From contig NC_091108.1 of NCBI RefSeq assembly GCF_024713975.1, positions 6,191,001-6,255,000 on the forward strand: a DNA stretch of 64,000 nucleotides, in the 5' to 3' direction. The notes beneath the pieces are model-generated. The model saw only the letters and a list, made by a program, of their open reading frames with translations, searched no databases and was not told the origin of the DNA. Position 1 is the first letter of the stretch. The number at the start of each line of letters is the position of its first letter. A program made the translations under genes and the position numbers. This document shows, one piece after another, positions 1 to 12,129 of this stretch. This stretch comes from Paralichthys olivaceus. Taxonomy: Eukaryota > Chordata > Actinopteri > Pleuronectiformes > Paralichthyidae.

Positions 1-632
1 GACCAGTGTCCTTACTAGTGAAAAGGGGTGTGGTGGAAATTTATCTCGAGATGTGAAATAAAGAGTTTCTCAGACTGGAGTTGTCTTTAGGTCTAGAAAG
101 CTCTGCAGAGGGTTTCACACTCACCACGAATGCTCAGAGTGGAACAACCCTGAATAGGGAAAGAAGAAGGTTTTATACAGTCAGGTAAACAGGAAACATA
201 AGAGACAACTGTTTCTGAGTAGTAGCATGAAAAACTGAAGCCACCTGTTGTCCAGTTGAAACAGGAATCTGTCTGCTCTTGCTTCTGTATGAAAGAAGAA
301 GTTTGCTACTGCAAAGATCAGGGTCAACAAGAAGATCATCATCGGGAAAGGACATGAGGTTACATCTGCCAAGTGCATAGCAACAGTCATGGCGTTAGTT
401 AGGGGTAAAAAAGTAAAAGGTTTCTGTCTATTTCGAATCGTCCGTCTGCACGTACGCCAGACAGTTCCTCTTATGCGAGCACAATTGTGTTTCTATATGA
501 GTTATTGTTGAACACAGCACACGAGCATTGATCAGACATAGGAAAGAGTTCAAGTAAAGTTCATATGCAAGTTTTCCATTACAGGGGGAATCAGCAGAAA
601 CAGTGACACTGTGTTGTTTTTCTTTCCTGTAG
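1..632 (+). other. nadk intron, 5' edge of window
   Basis: No exon was recognised here. The nadk exon at 633 begins at codon phase 0 with the residues that follow the GGDGT-containing part of NAD kinase in its relatives. The exon carrying GGDGT must therefore lie outside the window. A pyrimidine-rich acceptor ending in AG is at 631-632. Open frames on both strands here are short and resemble nothing known to me. Confidence 0.6.
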
Positions 633-1635
633 GGCAGCGTTCCTCCAGTTATGGCGTTCCACCTCGGTTCTCTGGGTTTTCTGACACCCTTCAAGTTTGA
701 CTCATACAAAACTGAAGTGGCCAAAGTATTTGAAGGTAGAATGCAGCTTTATATGCAATTTAATATTTACTATAATGACACAACAATGCATAAAAGTTAC
801 CGTAGTAATTTGTAGAAATAGATCATCTTTACTATTAACTCGTAAATAGTTAATACAACATGGGTTTTTGTTTTGTTTTAGGAAATGCAGCCATCACTCT
901 GCGCAGTCGTCTGAAGGTCAAGGTGGTGAAGGACATGCTTCAGAGAACAGACCAGGAGCCGTACAACCGAGAGCCACCCGAGCAGCAGCAGGAGCACAAC
1001 GGACTCCTTCCTCACGGGCACACTAACAGCGAGGCCGGCAAGGTCACCCTGCAGCTACAGGTGAGCACAAAGGTGGTAATGTGATTACGTTTATTTAGGA
1101 GATCAGCTGGTCAACGAGCCACTGAACCGTTTTATTACACCAACCAAGCCTGGCTGTGTAACAGTGTAGACACTGTTACTTTACTCACTTGTGCTTGTGG
1201 TTATGTCAGCCACAACGTGCACTGGGCTCTGCAACTCCCTGTGAAGACAACCACAGGAACTCAATGGAAAGTGTGTCTGATGAAACATTTGTTTCGGTCT
1301 GACATAGTGACATCTAGTGGCAGTTGACATCAAACTTTAAATCCCTCAGCTGGTCAGCAGCTTTTCCAACCCTGCATGTTTTTTGTTGTATTCATTTATT
1401 ATGCTTTTGTGGGAAAACAGACTGTTCCGCAGTTGCAGTGGAAATGCAAACAGGAACGGTTAAAGCGAACTCTAATGGCTCAGTTCCTGGGTTTAGTTGC
1501 TTAGGATCCAAAGTTCTTAAAGATATTTGGTCTAAAAGGGCTGGTGCTGGTACGACTGCATTTTATTCCCTTTATTAATTCCTGATCATTACACCCTTCA
1601 AAAGATGCTTCAGTGCATTGTGTGTGTGTGTGGGT

Positions 1636-1666
<31 letters not shown>

Positions 1667-1892
1667 GGGGGTAAATGCGTAAATGTGAACATTACAGCAA
1701 GTGAGCATCAGCTGGGTTGCCAGAGCAACAGTCATAATAGAGGTGATATGGGAGAGCAAGTCGGATGTTGTGAAGTTCTGTTGAGCCAGTTGCTATGGAC
1801 ACCGTGGCGTCAACACTGCAGTCAATATTTAATGAGCTCTGACGCTCTCTGTCTGACACACTGTGACTAAACAACATTCCACACTGCTGCAG

Positions 1893-1924
<32 letters not shown>

Positions 1925-4379
1925 ACACACACACACAGACACACACACACACACACACACAGACACACACACACACACCGACACACACACATACAGTTTT
2001 CAGTTTTGCTCTCCTGTCTCTCTGGGAGTTTTTCGGTCTTGTCAATAAAAGACAGTGATGGATTGTTCTGGTCTCTGAACCAAAGTTTGACCTCACATTA
2101 CATCACGTCTGCTGTGTCCAGCAGGATGTTTGTGTTGTGCTAACTGACGTCAGTACATCTGCCAGACATCACTGCTCAGCCCTGCAGTGTTTTGTGTGAC
2201 TGACTGAGTTTGGAACATGATGTGTTCGCTGCTTGTCTGCACACCAGCATTCTTCTCTGCCTTTGGTTTCCTCGTCTTGTACGGATCCCACTGAACTGTG
2301 TCTCTGCGTCTGCAGCTGGCTATTATTTTTGATTGGATTGCTTTAATTAGATCTGCACACATGTTTACTGTATATTAAAGGGAATTAAATATTAAAGTCT
2401 GTACTCCAGGGAATACTGAGATCTGCATCAGAATCGTATTATTCAGTGTTTTGGTTAGGATGAGTTATTCTAATTATATTGTTTGTTTGTTTTAAAAAGT
2501 ATTTTGAAGGTTTCTGTGACATTTGGGTGTAAATGCAGACCCTGGACCACAGACTGTATATAAACCCTGGACCGAGGACAAACTGATCAGATTTTGGGGT
2601 GGACTGTGCCACCGTGTGGTTATTTACACTTCACACTGAATGAAAGCTTTACGTTTTTAGAACTTGTTTTCTTGGGCTTCTACTGACTCAAAGATGATCT
2701 TAAATCATTTCTACAAGACAAGATCTTCCACCATGTCTTCTTGTTGCACGTTTTATTCAGTGTTTGTCATATTTGGTCGAAAACATGGAACAAAAGCCAT
2801 TAATTCATTTTTTATATCCATTTTATTTTATCTAGGAGCCTATATGTACATTCATTGCACACATACTGTGTACACACACATTAAAACATTTATGGCATTT
2901 GCCAGTAGATGGCGCTGTGGTAACATGTTAGACTTTGCTTGTATAAAGATTAAATATTTCACAACCAGGTTTGGGAGAAAACGAATCATTCAGGTCACGT
3001 ATTACGTTTATTCATGTGTTTTCTTGTGAACATGGTGTTTTGCGTTGGACAGGTGTTGAATGAGGTGGTGGTGGATCGAGGCCCGTCTTCTTACCTGTCC
3101 AATGTCGACTTGTACCTCAACGGTCGACTCATCACCTCGGTGCAGGGAGATGGTGAGAACAGAGAAACTGCTGTCATTTCATATCACTCTTTTAATTTGA
3201 CTCATCAAATATGATGATGAATATTTTAACTGCCTCCCTGTCTTTGTCCTCCAGGCGTCATTGTGTCCACACCGACAGGCAGCACAGCGTATGCAGCTGC
3301 AGCAGGCGCCTCAATGATCCACCCTAACGTGCCCGCCATCATGGTCACGCCCATCTGCCCACACTCGCTCTCCTTCAGGCCCATCGTGGTTCCTGCGGGG
3401 GTGGAGCTCATGGTATCGTCTCTCTGTAACAGTAACAACAAGTTCATACACAGTTTTTTTTTTGTTCAGCAATTGAGAATCTAAGAAGGTTCCCTTTGTC
3501 ATCAAGATCATTGTGTATCCATCGATGGATATGTGACTACAGTATCTAGCTGAGGACTTTTTTCTAGTTCACCAGTAAATGACTTTACAGCGAATGCATT
3601 TTCATGTCTAGACACTTCAGGACATGATGTTTTCATGCTGCAGACACATTAAATGAAGAAAGTTATATTGCAGAGACCTGTGCCCCATGAGGAGATGATC
3701 TGATTAGATTTTGTCTTGCTGCATAAATTAGCGCATTAATGATGTAAAAGCAAAAATGTGTTGAAACCTCTGTTTGCTCTTTTCTTTATGACACTTAAGT
3801 GTTCAGAGCAAACGAGCTCTTCTGTGAGTCTGCTGTGTTTCAGCCATGCTTGTGACACTGTCGTTCTTTTGCTTTCGTCCAGAACTCCAGTACTGAAATA
3901 TCTCAATAATTGTTGGACACATGTCCCACAGGATGAATCTTACTAACTTTGGCGATACCTTTGACTTTTCCTCTTGTGCCACCTCAGATACATTTTCATA
4001 AAATACATTTTCAGTTCACGAAGCTAACGTCTGCCGCCTTCTCTCCTGAAATAGATCACCTTGTCTCCAGATGCCAGAAACACGGCCTGGGTGTCGTTTG
4101 ACGGCAGGAAGAGACAGGAGATCCAACATGGAGATTGGTAAAGTTCATTCACTGTCAGCATCTTTTGGCGTATTTATTCATTTTCATCATTCATAAACTT
4201 TCTGTTTCTCTCCCAACAGCATCAAGATCACTACGTCTTGCTACCCAGTGCCTTCCATCTGTTGTCATGACCTGGTGTACGACTGGTTCGAAAGCTTGGC
4301 TCAGTGTTTGCACTGGAACGTACGCAAGAGGCAGGCGCGACTGGCGGACATCTCAGACTCATCGGACACTGAAAACTGA
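633..4379 (+). CDS. nadk: NAD kinase, C-terminal six coding exons (5' partial)
   Basis: NAD kinase phosphorylates NAD+ to NADP+ with ATP in the cytosol. The exons are 633-735, 882-1060, 3053-3152, 3255-3412, 4055-4137 and 4220-4379, all with GT-AG borders. They sum to 783 nt, an intact frame of 260 residues plus a TGA stop. Family landmarks in order are [44 protein letters not shown], the catalytic-domain stretch [47 protein letters not shown] and [11 protein letters not shown] near the C-terminus. The segment in exon 882-1060 (residues about 50-90 of the fragment, rich in Q, E and H) lies where vertebrate NADKs vary in length. The C-terminus ends SDSSDTEN rather than the long acidic tail of human NADK. 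Teleosts may keep duplicate nadk genes; I cannot say which copy this is. The N-terminal exons are missing from the window. Confidence 0.95.
1617..1671. repeat. (TG)n microsatellite ending in a G22 homopolymer
   Basis: Alternating TG from about 1617 is followed by an uninterrupted run of 22 G at 1650-1671. Confidence 0.95.
1893..1991. repeat. (AC)n microsatellite with periodic AG interruptions
   Basis: This is about 100 bp of CA dinucleotides, broken by repeated ACAGAC units, inside the nadk intron. Confidence 0.95.
3883..4000 (+). repeat. Degraded teleost interspersed repeat
   Basis: The stretch from 'tactgaaatatctcaa' through 'ggatgaatct' to 'cttttcctcttgtgccacc' resembles a repeat common in fish genomes, recognised from memory of its typical wording. 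It lies in the nadk intron just before the penultimate exon. An apparent reverse-orientation relative is at about 25785-25895. Confidence 0.5.
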
Positions 4380-4605
4380 AACATCCGGCGTGTTCACTGG
4401 CCTGAGTTAAAGACCTTCAGCCGACGCTCTGCAGCAGCCGAGTGAGTGAGAATGGGGGGGAACTGCGACGACCACGAGGTCTCCTGACAGAAACAGCAGA
4501 CTGTGACAGGCACAGCAGCATTAGTTCTAAGAATAGCATGTACAACGAGCATACTGTGTATACAGTGTTTTACACACTGAGTCATCATCTCATTACATTC
4601 CAGTA

Positions 4606-4673
4606 AATAAACACTGCTTCTTTATCTGTAGCTCAAAGGGAGGAAGCATGTCTCTCACTCAGATATCAATAAA
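4606..4673 (+). terminator. nadk polyadenylation signals
   Basis: Two AATAAA hexamers lie downstream of the nadk stop codon, at 4606-4611 and 4668-4673. They give a 3'UTR of roughly 250-320 nt. Which one is used cannot be told from sequence. Confidence 0.7.
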
Positions 4674-4689
4674 GACTATTGTTAGTTAT

Positions 4690-5585
4690 ATTCTTACACT
4701 ATCCTGTGATGTGAGTGATGGGGATCCACTGAAGATCTTTATCAGTCCTCTGAATCCTCTGTGATGATCAGTGTGTGAGCTGTAGATGTGAGTGTCGTGA
4801 CTTTGAGAGGTCGAGGTTGGAAATACACTGAAAAAGAGATAAAGGTTTTGATGGTGAACGTAATTGTAAATTTGTACATAGAGGATGCTAGAGTTAATTT
4901 ATTTAATGTCATATTTACATGATATTTATATGATTTCAAAGTGGTAGACTGTAAATGTAAGTATTCATTCACTTCAGACACTGAACCTAAAGCTGTACAA
5001 TCGTATTCTACAGTCCTTCACAATCTTCTCTCTGTTGTTTTCCAAACTTTTGTGCCCCAGTTTAAATTCCACAAACAGATCTCATTCAGCTGAGTCAAAC
5101 TAATGGAATGAGCTGGAGAATCTTAACTGAGCTTTTGTTTTCATGACTGTTATACTGACATCAGAGTCTCTTGCAGAAAACATAATGAGAAAATAAAGAT
5201 CTCTGATCATTTTGTGAACTTTAACTTTGAGTCAGTTAAGTTTTTATGTATTAGTGCTGCTAATGTAAGCAAAGATATGTTTCCATTCTTTAAGGACTGT
5301 AAACAGATAAAATGGACTGACTTGAAATGTGTGGCTGTTATGTCTCTTTTATCGGTAAATCGTCCCGGGCTGCAGATCATTATTTATATGATCAATTTAT
5401 TTGACAGTTCTTTTCTCAATACCATTTTGGCATCTTTATCTTAAAATTAAAATTTTACTGATCAAAATAGTTGAAGGTTAATTATATCTTTTTCAACCCG
5501 TTGATTTTATCTATTTTGTTTTAACAGTGTCCAACCAATGCCCAAATATTCCAGAGAAATAAAACTCATCACTGAAGTGCTTTCT
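4690..5585. other. nadk-sec62 intergenic interval
   Basis: This AT-rich spacer lies between the 3' ends of two convergent genes. No coding exon, RNA gene or clear repeat was recognised. The longest open frame (5214-5444) has no recognisable features. Confidence 0.5.
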
Positions 5586-5590
5586 ATATT

Positions 5591-5596
5591 TTTATT
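5591..5596 (-). terminator. sec62 polyadenylation signal
   Basis: TTTATT on the + strand reads AATAAA on the - strand, downstream of the sec62 stop. It would close a 3'UTR of about 2.25 kb with no competing gene in between. Confidence 0.6.
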
Positions 5597-7855
5597 GCAA
5601 TAAGAAGATACAGATATATTTCCAGACATCCATTTTTATTAAATTATACTCCAATATTGCATGAGACAGTCTTCAGAATGACACTGATCCAAAAGTGATC
5701 AAAAGACGTTTTTTTTTTGACCAAGAGATAAAACATGGATGTTTTACATTTTCACTTTTATTTCCCCCAGAAATGTGCGATGAGAAGCAGCAGCATAGAG
5801 AGTAATAATAATACTACAACATACAACAGACCGATACTGTGCAGCAGTCAATTAGGAGAATCATATTTTTTCTCTCTTTTGTGAAACGGTTTTGCTGATA
5901 TTGAGCAACTGGCAACTCAGAGGACACAAGAGATGCACTTTGCCCATTGAGGGGAAGAAGAGAAAAAAACAAAGATATCAGAAAACAAACAGGAGCAGGA
6001 GATTAAACGACTAAATACGGTTGAGGGGAGTTCATTTCAAGAAAAAAACAAAAGGACGACCCGACAGAAAGTGTTTGCAATACGTTCGAATATTGGTTTT
6101 GCCACATCAGATTATGTGGGAAATGGCCGATCGCTCTCAGCGTTACACAAGCCACTAGTTTTATAACCTCGGGTTAATGACTGACCATTGTTAGTGGGAG
6201 GAATACAGCTGTGGCAGCGCACGACAAACCAACCATATCACACATTCAACGCTACAGTGGCAAGTGTAAAAAGAAATACAGATGTTGAAATTCCCACGGT
6301 TTTCTAATCCCAGATGATGAACATATAAAAACACAAATTAGCATTATAAACATTTAGGAGGTGTTATTATTCCCAGTACAAAAGAAAAGGAGGAAAGAAA
6401 AGCTGTTTTATAGTTTCTTAGACAGTATATTTGATATATCAATAGAATCCATATATAAATGATACATTTCTATTTCTTATACTTTAATATAATCCTCGCT
6501 ATGACCTAAGAGAGCAGATCTAAGACATTTTCTAGCCATAAGATAATGTGAAGAAACAGCTTGGACCACGGCCACCAGGTACGGACAATGTGTCGAGCTC
6601 CAGTACCGGTTGGCGGAGCTTGATTCACGAAGAACGCCGATTTTTCACACCACAGTCTACTCTAGTGCGAACACAAGCGGTTTCATTGAGACCAATAATC
6701 TTTGTTTAGCGACGCACCAACAACCTTGTGCTGTGCTTCCTTTTTGAGATGTTAAAGGTTTGAGTTTGACACTGCGGTTACAAAATGAACAGATTAAGAA
6801 AACATACCCCTCGCTCTCACGTGCAGAACATCATGATTAGTTGTGTTTGGCACTAGTTTGCTTTACTTCTTCTCTGGTTCAGTAAATCAGGGTTTCATCT
6901 TCTCGCTGTAGTTATACAACCAACGCTGCGGTCTTTTTAAAAAGAAAAAAAAGAAAGTCAAGCGCGCCAGCTGAGTCCCAGTCGGTCACATTTACTCTTC
7001 AAGACGAGTCGCACATTATTAAACATGAAGTAAACGTTTGTCAGACTGTGAGAGGATTGCACTGTGATTATCAGCCATTCATTTGAAACAAAAATAAAAA
7101 ACAATTCTGACAATGGCAAGTACCTCAAGGAGCCGTACTACCTCTGCTCTGTAAATACTCTATCCAGCCACCGTATGGTCGTTTTTTTCACTTTTTATTT
7201 TTCCTAATAAACTACAGGATTTGGTCCATCCGGCTTCATTTCCAAGCAGACGTGCTGGCCAGTTAGCTTTTAGTGCTGCCCGAGAAAGCTATCAGACGTG
7301 CAATGGTTTGAAAACGGTGAAAAAAGAAAAAGGGGCTTTATGGCGAACTCCAGAACAACCATGATTGTACCAACGACCTGGAGCTCAGAGAAGCAGGTGA
7401 ATAACTAGCACATCTTTTCTTACTGGTCAGTTTAACACGATCGCTCTCAGATGTGGATTTGACCTAAAAAAAAAAGAGGAAGAATAACGCAAATGACAGG
7501 CCATAAATAAAATATTCAAAGTTTAAATGACATCAATGAAAAGAGAAGATTGAGTTGTTGGTCTGATGGGTTTTCATTGGCAACTTCCTCAGGCTAACAT
7601 CCGGTGGCAGTTTTTATTTTAACATAAATAACATTTGAGTGGGAGGATCCATCATAAGGCTTCTTTTCTTTTGTTTAATATAAGTTTCCCCCTCCATTGT
7701 TGTAGGTTAACGTTTGAGTGTTGTGTCTATCCCAGTTTAGTGGAAGATCCTGATGAGGAGAGATGGAGGCTCTGTGGCCTCAGAGACACTGGACCTTGAT
7801 CACAGGAGGGAGAGAGGGACAGAGAAAAGTAGAGAGTGATGGGATTGTAAGAAGT
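5597..7855 (-). other. Probable long 3'UTR of sec62
   Basis: This 2.2 kb stretch lies between the sec62 stop and the AATAAA at 5591-5596. No exon of another gene was seen. It contains several A- and T-homopolymers and is otherwise unique-looking. The extent of the UTR is inferred from the poly(A) signal, not observed directly. Confidence 0.55.
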
Positions 7856-10800
7856 TTATGTTTCAGCAGTCTGGGTTTTAGTCTCACTCCCACCATCTTC
7901 TTTCCTTTGTTGCGTCTCCTCATCTTTCTCCCCCTCCCCCTCCTCCTCCTCTTCCTCCTCTTCTTCTTCTTCTTCCGTGTGCTGCTCCAGCTCTTCTCTG
8001 GTGATCATCTCAAAGTCGTTTCCGTTGCTGTGCTGCGAGCCTTCGTCCTCACGCCGGTCGCTGTCTGTGTCCGAGTGGCGCTCGGCCCCTGTTCCCTCCC
8101 CCACTGCTTCTTGACACTCCTCTTGCCCCGCCTCTTTGCTCTCCTCCTCTTCCTCTTCCTCTTCATCATCGCAGTCCTTTTTCTCGCTGTCGGACTTCTC
8201 GTCGCTGTCGGACTTCTGAGCCTTGGTGGAGGCGGCCCCGTCCTTCTCGTCGGTCTTGTCGGAGCCCTTCTTGTTGGAGGCTCGCGGTCCTTTGTACTCG
8301 TGAGTGTAGAGCGGCCTGAACGAGTCGATGAAGCCGACGTCGGCTGTGAGGTTGGGGAGGAACCAGAAGTGATGGCGCCCGCCGGTCACAAGCCAAATGA
8401 TCAGGAAGAGGATACAGCGGGCTGAAGAGAGAAGTAACAGCCAGTGAGATTAACAGCAGCTTAAACATATGAACAGAAATCTCTACCTGTACTGTACTGC
8501 TATTCTCTAAGTTTGCTTTTTAATCTGTTATCTTTTCTTTATTTCATTCATTTTTGTTGTGTTTTAATCTTATTTTCTAATATAAAGCTCTTGATATTGC
8601 TCTTCTTCTAAAAGGTTGTCAAACAAAAGACTACAGCTATGAAAACTTCAATTTATGTTTTACTCCTTCTTGTACTGGTGGGCTTCAGTTTTCTGAAGAT
8701 GATAGAAACCCATGTGAAATCCAAGTTTTACAGTGATACACTTTATTTTACCTTTTTAGTAATTCATATTTTTGGCAGATAGATTTTCTCATTTTGGTTT
8801 TTAGTTTAATTGCAGCAGATTTTCAGTAAAACTTCGGGGCCCAGAAGATTCTTTCTTTGGACACATGTACTCACCAACAGCTAGAAGCAGAATACTGGCC
8901 ACGAAGCAGCCTGCTGCAACACTTAGATAGTAAACTCCTACACGCATTTCTGCTGGCCACAGCGGGAACAGTGTGGCCGCGATCACTGCAATAACTGAAA
9001 CACACAACACACAGACGAGTTTAAATACAGCTGCAGTCGGTCATAGATGAACCTCCTTCACTTCTCGTTCAGAAGAACATTTCTGATTTACAACTGTGAC
9101 TCACCGAGAATCAGTCCCATAGCGAACGTCTTGAAATGGACGGGATCATAAATCCACACGAACACCTAAAATAAATAGACACGTTTTGTGTTCTTGTTGC
9201 TTTTTTCTGTGACAGATTCTCTGGGCACAATCAAATACCTCATTTCCATCCAGAAACAGCTGATCCTCATGAGGCTCCAGTTTAAACTTCTTCTTCACTT
9301 CTTTTTTCTTCTTGGGGGTTCCAGGACTGTCATCCTGTCAATTCAAATTCATGTCTTGCCTTAACTTGATGCTCACAGAACAGTTTTAAATGAAAAGCAT
9401 CATTTTAAATTGTGCATTACGCTGATCCCAAAACCAATACAGGCACAGAAATTGAATTTGTTAATTTTCCAGTCACTGATCATTTCTTTTTTCCGGAAAC
9501 ACAGACCAGGCAAGATGTAAACATTAGCTTGAGCTCCCGTGACTTCTACAGATTTGAGACCTGATCTGTGATCTTTGTACTTGTGCAGTAAAGTCAACAT
9601 TCCCTAATTCACCGATGAGTTTCGACAAATGTGACCAGTCATAAAGCAAACACACAGGAGTGAATCATGTCTGGGGGAAGTCTGTGCACTGTGACGCACT
9701 GATCTCAATCCTGCTTCAAATCAATCCCATGGTCAAAAAAGACGTTCAACAGTGAAGTTAAAACAATCGAACTGTTGTGATATGATTGTCTGAACCGGGT
9801 GTTTATTAAATTTCATATTTTAACCACATTTCTAAATCGATTTTGTTGGACAGGTATTGTCTTGTAACAGAGTGAGTCAGTGCTGGGTAACATACGCTCT
9901 TGTCTTTCTTGGTTTCAGCAGCTTCAGGCTCTTTCTTCTTCTCTTTCTCCTTCTTCCCCTTTTTCTCCTCCTCTTTGCTGCTGTCGCCCTTGGCCTTCTC
10001 TTTCTCCTTCTCTTTCTCCTTCTCCTTCTCTTTCTCCTTCTCTTTCTCTTTCTCCTTCTCTTTCTCCTTCTTCGTGTCTTTCTCAGGTTTTTTCTTCATC
10101 ACTTTGAGAGCTCGGTGGAAGAATTGCTTCTTCAGGAGTCTACAGAGGAAGAGAGAGAACAGCTACAAACATTAATTTATGTTCAGTATAAAAAAACTCA
10201 TTCAAGTCATTTCAGGGATTTCTTCCACAAATTTGCATTTGGTAACTTTGTGAGTGGACTGTAAGTAATTTAAAGTTAAAGCCAACATTAAGTTGTTTAA
10301 TCAATGTGTCAGTCAAAATGAACATTAATCAGCTTCTCTTTCGTCAGTTTAGAATTTGGTAAAGTGATAATGATGAATAATTGACTGTTGGTGTTGCAGC
10401 ATGTTGGTGTGTTTCACAACCGACCTGTTGCAGTAATCCACCACAGACTCTCTGGTGGTGAACAGGGCTTCCTCTCCCTTCTTAGCTTTGGCCCATTTGG
10501 AGTCCAGAAGACAGTCCACTGCCTTTGAGGCTGAATGTGAGGACACAAACAATAGATATTAGACAAAATTAATAAAATAAAAGTTCAGTACTACTTGCCC
10601 TGAAAATGTAAAGTGCTGATTATCCTGTCCCACAAATTGTGTTAGTGTGAAACATTGTTGTAGGGCTGGACAATAAAACAATATAAAAAATGTGTTTAAT
10701 ATATATCATTCATTGAAACATCCCAACACAGAGAGGCAGTACACATAAATTGTCCACCTCAGATCTCTGTTTGTGAGTCTCTGTCCACAAAGAAGAGTTT

Positions 10801-12091
10801 AAACCACAACCTCACAAGCAAAAATCAGATGTGACATTATCCTGATAATTATTAATATTGACTTTTTTTTAAGTGTTAATATCATTTTGGCCATATACAC
10901 AAAAGAATCTGTACTAACACCATGTAAAAGTCTATTTGGTGACATTAGAAACAAACTGCGCCTCTTCTTAAGATGACGGAGTGAGTAGTTACTAACACAT
11001 CTCATGGAACAGAGCACTAACATTCATTCAGAGTTGTTTGTGTAAGTCCAGCATTCACTTCTTTTTTGTCTGTTTTTTTCTCTCCACTAACTCCTGAGGG
11101 AAATGTTTGGCTCTTCAGCTGCTACACGCTCCACAAGGTTCACCAGTGAGCTGCTGACTGAGTCTGTCTGGAGCTGAGCAGCCTGCAGTTGGTTTTAGAG
11201 CTTTATTGACATCTACACAATGAGATGAGATTCACTTTAAAGACCCATAAAGCTAAGGGAAAGATTCAGGTGATAATTCCTCCCTATGACAGACTCCTTT
11301 CCCACTCTGCCATTATGTTCACATTGTCCTTTAATTCAGTGTTAATATAAAGGCAACACTGCTTTGAATGACAAGTGTTTGGTGAAGACTGGTCAGTCTT
11401 TGTGTTTGACAACAGACGGCAGCTTCTGACAGATGTCTCCTGCTTCCCACTTCTCACTCTACCCTCGGTGCTGAGGTTGTGTGTCGACATCTCTGCCTGA
11501 TGCCTCGCAGGTCACAAACAAATACTGACCAATGAAGTAGTCGACCCGGTGACCCATCATGTTCGTGGACTTGGTGGGGCAGTTGAATCTGAGATACTTG
11601 GCCACCGCCTTCTCCTCCTTGGTGGGCTCGCTCACCTCCTGCAGGGCCAGACAAGAACACACAGCTTAACACTCAGATGTGCACATGCACACACGCAAAC
11701 GCAATCTGCTCAATTCTGGCACTGAATAAACAAGAAAAACTCGTCTTTTTAGAAATTCATTTTATGACCAAAGTAATAACCATATTTCTTTAAAATTGAG
11801 GGTTCCATCTCCTCTCATCTCACAATGTTCGCACTGTCTGCGATCCTGCCAGCAGCACTGAACCACATGCCAACACTGAGGGGACTGAGAACATCGGCAC
11901 AGTGAGAGTCAGTCCTGCTACAGCCATTCCAGCTGGTGCTGACCCGCAGCACGGGGAAAAATCCATCAAACAGGCCTTTGTTTAAAGAAGCAGGTATCAG
12001 TCACACAGCTCTGTTACATGAGCCCCCTCCACGGAAAGCCCCCGTCACAGTCTGTACCATCTACCTGGCTTGGTCGCATTTGGATTAGCTG

Positions 12092-12129
<38 letters not shown>

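Larger units (their letters stand above)
1061..3052 (+). other. large nadk intron with microsatellites
   Basis: This intron separates the second and third visible nadk exons. It holds a (TG)n tract running into a run of 22 G residues (about 1617-1671), an (AC)n tract interrupted by AG steps (about 1893-1990), and an isolated CACAGACTGTATATAA at about 2548, which resembles the end of the MITE seen near 61336. No exon was recognised inside it. Confidence 0.6.

Noticed and set aside
7763-8425. 220-codon Leu/Val-rich frame on the + strand
   Set aside because: It is the antisense shadow of the acidic last exon of sec62, which is supported by homology and splice phases.
9857-10264. Leu/Phe- or Ser-rich frames on the + strand
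   Set aside because: They are antisense readings of the Lys-Glu-coding purine repeat of sec62 exon 4.
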